From positions 1 to 7,110 of the forward strand of contig JAENJB010000086.1 of the NCBI GenBank assembly GCA_016844565.1: a stretch of DNA of 7,110 nt, given 5' to 3'. The notes below the pieces were generated by a model. The model saw only the letters and a program-made list of their open reading frames with translations. It was not told where the DNA came from and did not search any database. Both the position numbers and the translations under genes were made by a program. Shown here piece by piece: positions 5,707 through 7,110 of this stretch. This DNA is from Dehalococcoidia bacterium (GTDB lineage: Bacteria; Chloroflexota; Dehalococcoidia; JAENJB01). The first letter of the stretch is position 1, and each line of letters begins with the position of its first letter.

Positions 5707-6852
5707 CTACCGCCGCCCCAGGATGTCCCTCACCCAAATTTCGTCAGCCCTTATTTGCATTTCCTCCGTTACAAGCTCATCGGGCACTGCAACCATCTCT
5801 ATCCCCACCGGCTTGAGCATCAGGTTTCCAAGGGCTCTCTTTGAGCCCTCAGGGTGGAGGGAAGGGGTGGGAAACGTGTTACTGCGAATCACGTTGCCCT
5901 CCTCGGAGGTCAGAAAATCCAATAGCAATTGGGCGGCATTAGGATTACGCGGGTGCTTCGCCAGGCCAATAGAAAAACCACCTGCAGGTGCCCACTTGAC
6001 TGGGGCGTAGGCCAGGGGAGCTCCCACCCTCATCATATTGAATACAATTGTGTTCGATGCGTGGAGCATGAGGCTCACGTCACCTAGAATTGCCATATCC
6101 AGAGGTGACTTGAATCCACTTCCTATTCGTGGTCTCGTCGCCTCAATTACCTTCTTCCAGAAAGCCACTGTCGCGTCCCACTTAACCCCTTCAGAAGTCA
6201 GGTCGCCACGCATGTACGCATATCCGATAATATGTTCTGCACCCGAAATCGTAGTTATCGCCCTCCCTCTCCATTTAACATCGGCAAGCTCATCCCATGA
6301 CTTGGGAACCTCTGCAGAAGAAACCAGGCTGGTATTGTAAGCAGGGGCATAGAAGTTAATCATGTGGTTGCGCCAGAAATTGTGCTTAGGCTGATTTGGC
6401 CAGGTATTCGGCCAGTTAGGGAAGGCGTACTCCTGAAGGACGCCGGCAGCATTTACGCGCGTCATTCTTCGTATAGCCAGTTCGATTACGTCTGGGGAAT
6501 ACTTGCCGGCTTTATACTCTTCAATTACCCTCGGCTCTGTTTCGGAGCTGCCGTCCCAGACCGTTAGCTTAAGGAAGGGATACCTCTCCTGAAAGGCCTT
6601 CTCCACCGGGCCGGCATACCAGGAGAAGGTCCACATCACCACCTCTTTCTCCCCCGCTGCCTTGGCCGCGGCGACCAGCTTCTGCTCCCGCGATTGAGCA
6701 GACGTGGGCGCGGACTGGGTTCCTGGTGTCGTTGCAGACGGTCTCTCCGGCGACGGCGCCGGGGTGGGCGCTGGTGCTTTCGGCGACGCGCAGGCGGCCA
6801 GTAATAACCCCGTCATTATCAGCACAACCAGGATGGTTCCTATCCTCTTCAC
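5707..6852 (-). CDS. ABC transporter substrate-binding lipoprotein (SBP-D)
   Basis: A 381-residue binding lipoprotein. Start is GTG at 6852, supported by AAGGAGGT six bases upstream. The signal peptide is residues 1-20 with lipobox LAAC (18-21) and Cys21. The tether at 22-53 is Pro/Thr/Ser-rich. The domain begins at REQKLVAAAKAAGEKEVV (55-72), with SWYAGPVEKAF (77-87), EEYKAGKYSPDVI (111-123), NWPNTWPNQPKHNFWRN (146-162), KSWDEL (184-189), DFLTSEEG (312-319) and an end at WVRDILGRR. The hinge-region segment MLHASNTIVFN (262-272) differs strongly from A and B and resembles C, pointing to a different ligand. Its coding middle (about 6061-6540) is only about 51% GC, against 62-68% in matching parts of SBP-B, while its first 120 bases after the tether are GC-rich and nearly match SBP-C. 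It lies 59 bp after SBP-E and 91 bp before SBP-C. Confidence 0.93.
   Translation of the reverse strand: MKRIGTILVVLIMTGLLLAACASPKAPAPTPAPSPERPSATTPGTQSAPTSAQSREQKLVAAAKAAGEKEVVMWTFSWYAGPVEKAFQERYPFLKLTVWDGSSETEPRVIEEYKAGKYSPDVIELAIRRMTRVNAAGVLQEYAFPNWPNTWPNQPKHNFWRNHMINFYAPAYNTSLVSSAEVPKSWDELADVKWRGRAITTISGAEHIIGYAYMRGDLTSEGVKWDATVAFWKKVIEATRPRIGSGFKSPLDMAILGDVSLMLHASNTIVFNMMRVGAPLAYAPVKWAPAGGFSIGLAKHPRNPNAAQLLLDFLTSEEGNVIRSNTFPTPSLHPEGSKRALGNLMLKPVGIEMVAVPDELVTEEMQIRADEIWVRDILGRR
6377..6435. repeat. 59-bp conserved block, copy in SBP-D
   Basis: The most divergent of the three, with nine differences from the SBP-C copy. SBP-A has no counterpart: the motif there reads NVVGWKRQPDHNFW. Confidence 0.7.
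6601..6714. repeat. 114-bp block shared with SBP-C, copy in SBP-D
   Basis: Partner of 5378-5491 at a distance of 1,223 bp. GC is about 67% here, against about 51% in the following part of the same gene, although Pro/Ala coding explains some of that. Confidence 0.8.
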
Positions 6853-6858
6853 TTCTCT

Positions 6859-6866
6859 ACCTCCTT
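6859..6866 (-). promoter_or_regulatory. Ribosome-binding site supporting the GTG start of SBP-D
   Basis: AAGGAGGT lies six bases before GTG at 6852, the only start that gives a normal Lys/Arg-headed signal peptide. No ATG lies nearby in frame upstream. Confidence 0.75.
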
Positions 6867-6890
6867 GCTCGCTTCAATCGGGATACCTTA

Positions 6891-6916
6891 CGACCTCAGG
6901 TCGATGAGGCCTCATC
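6891..6916. promoter_or_regulatory. Two touching perfect dyads at the SBP-E / SBP-D junction
   Basis: CGACCTCAGGTCG (6891-6903) is a 6+1+6 inverted repeat. It shares one base with GATGAGGCCTCATC (6903-6916), a perfect 14-base palindrome that contains the SBP-E stop codon. They lie 39 bases or more upstream of the SBP-D start. They could be a protein-binding operator or small RNA hairpins; neither is followed by a T run. Confidence 0.45.
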
Positions 6917-7110
6917 TCTTGAGGATGTCTTTGATCCAGAGATCATCGGCCTTGATAAGCATGTCATCGGCCAGGATGTCCGATGGCGGTGTCACCATCT
7001 CAATGCCCAACTGTTTGATCATCTGGCTGGCCAGAGACTTCTTGGCCCCCTCGGGATGGAGGCTGGGATCGGGGAACATGTTAGAATGGGCCAGATTGCC
7101 TTCCTCTGAA
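6912..7110 (-). CDS. C-terminal end of a substrate-binding lipoprotein (SBP-E, partial)
   Basis: The last 65 codons of a fifth binding-protein gene, whose N-terminus lies beyond the window; stop TGA at 6912-6914. The visible part opens with SEEGNLAHSNMFPDPSLHPE, matching SBP-D (SEEGNVIRSNTFPTPSLHPE) very closely, then GIEMVTPP and the family tail LWIKDILKR, identical in its last eight residues to that of SBP-C. This puts it in the C/D subgroup. It is the most upstream gene seen, so the array continues to the right of the window. Confidence 0.88.
   Translation of the reverse strand, partial: SEEGNLAHSNMFPDPSLHPEGAKKSLASQMIKQLGIEMVTPPSDILADDMLIKADDLWIKDILKR

Overview
This is a bacterial window whose genes all lie on the minus strand. 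It carries a tandem run of paralogous substrate-binding lipoproteins wrapped around one ABC-transporter permease. In transcription order (right to left): the 3' end of a binding-protein gene (SBP-E, 6912-7110, cut by the window edge), an intact one with a GTG start (SBP-D, 5707-6852), one interrupted by a frameshift (SBP-C, 4487-5615), an intact one (SBP-B, 3304-4437), a fused two-domain permease (1377-3116), a further intact binding protein (SBP-A, 197-1330), and the first eight codons of another gene (1-24). The letters are labels used here only. The remaining gaps are 46-187 bp. No gene-free stretch exceeds 300 bp, and there is no RNA gene, insertion sequence or CRISPR array.

The binding proteins share one plan: a short Lys-start signal peptide, a lipobox ending in Cys21/22, a Pro/Ala-rich tether of about 30 residues, and a periplasmic-type binding domain of the AfuA/FbpA-like family (extracellular solute-binding proteins tied to 'Fe3+-type' transporters), ending in W-[ILV]-[KR]-D-[IV]-[IL]. 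By sequence they split into A/B and C/D/E subgroups. The permease has two EAA loops in one chain, as in FbpB-type two-domain permeases. The simplest model is one importer core served by several lipid-anchored binding proteins of differing specificity. The ATPase that must power it is not in the window. The Tyr-Tyr iron dyad of classical FbpA is not visible at its expected place, so I do not call these iron transporters.

Regulatory signals: strong AGGAGG-type ribosome sites precede most genes. Between SBP-B and the permease lie two abutting stem-loops and then a sigma70-like promoter, so the permease may be uncoupled from the upstream genes. A second, weaker promoter candidate follows SBP-A. 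Two touching perfect dyads overlap the SBP-E stop codon.

The lipoproteins with 'LSACAAPK...P-rich' N-termini, the strong Shine-Dalgarno sites, the moderately high GC and the binding-protein expansion would fit a Chloroflexota (Dehalococcoidia-like) genome. That placement is an inference from style only and is weak. The tandem paralogs show signs of exchange: SBP-C and SBP-D share a 114-bp block at about 89% identity, and SBP-B and SBP-C share a 59-bp block at about 93%.
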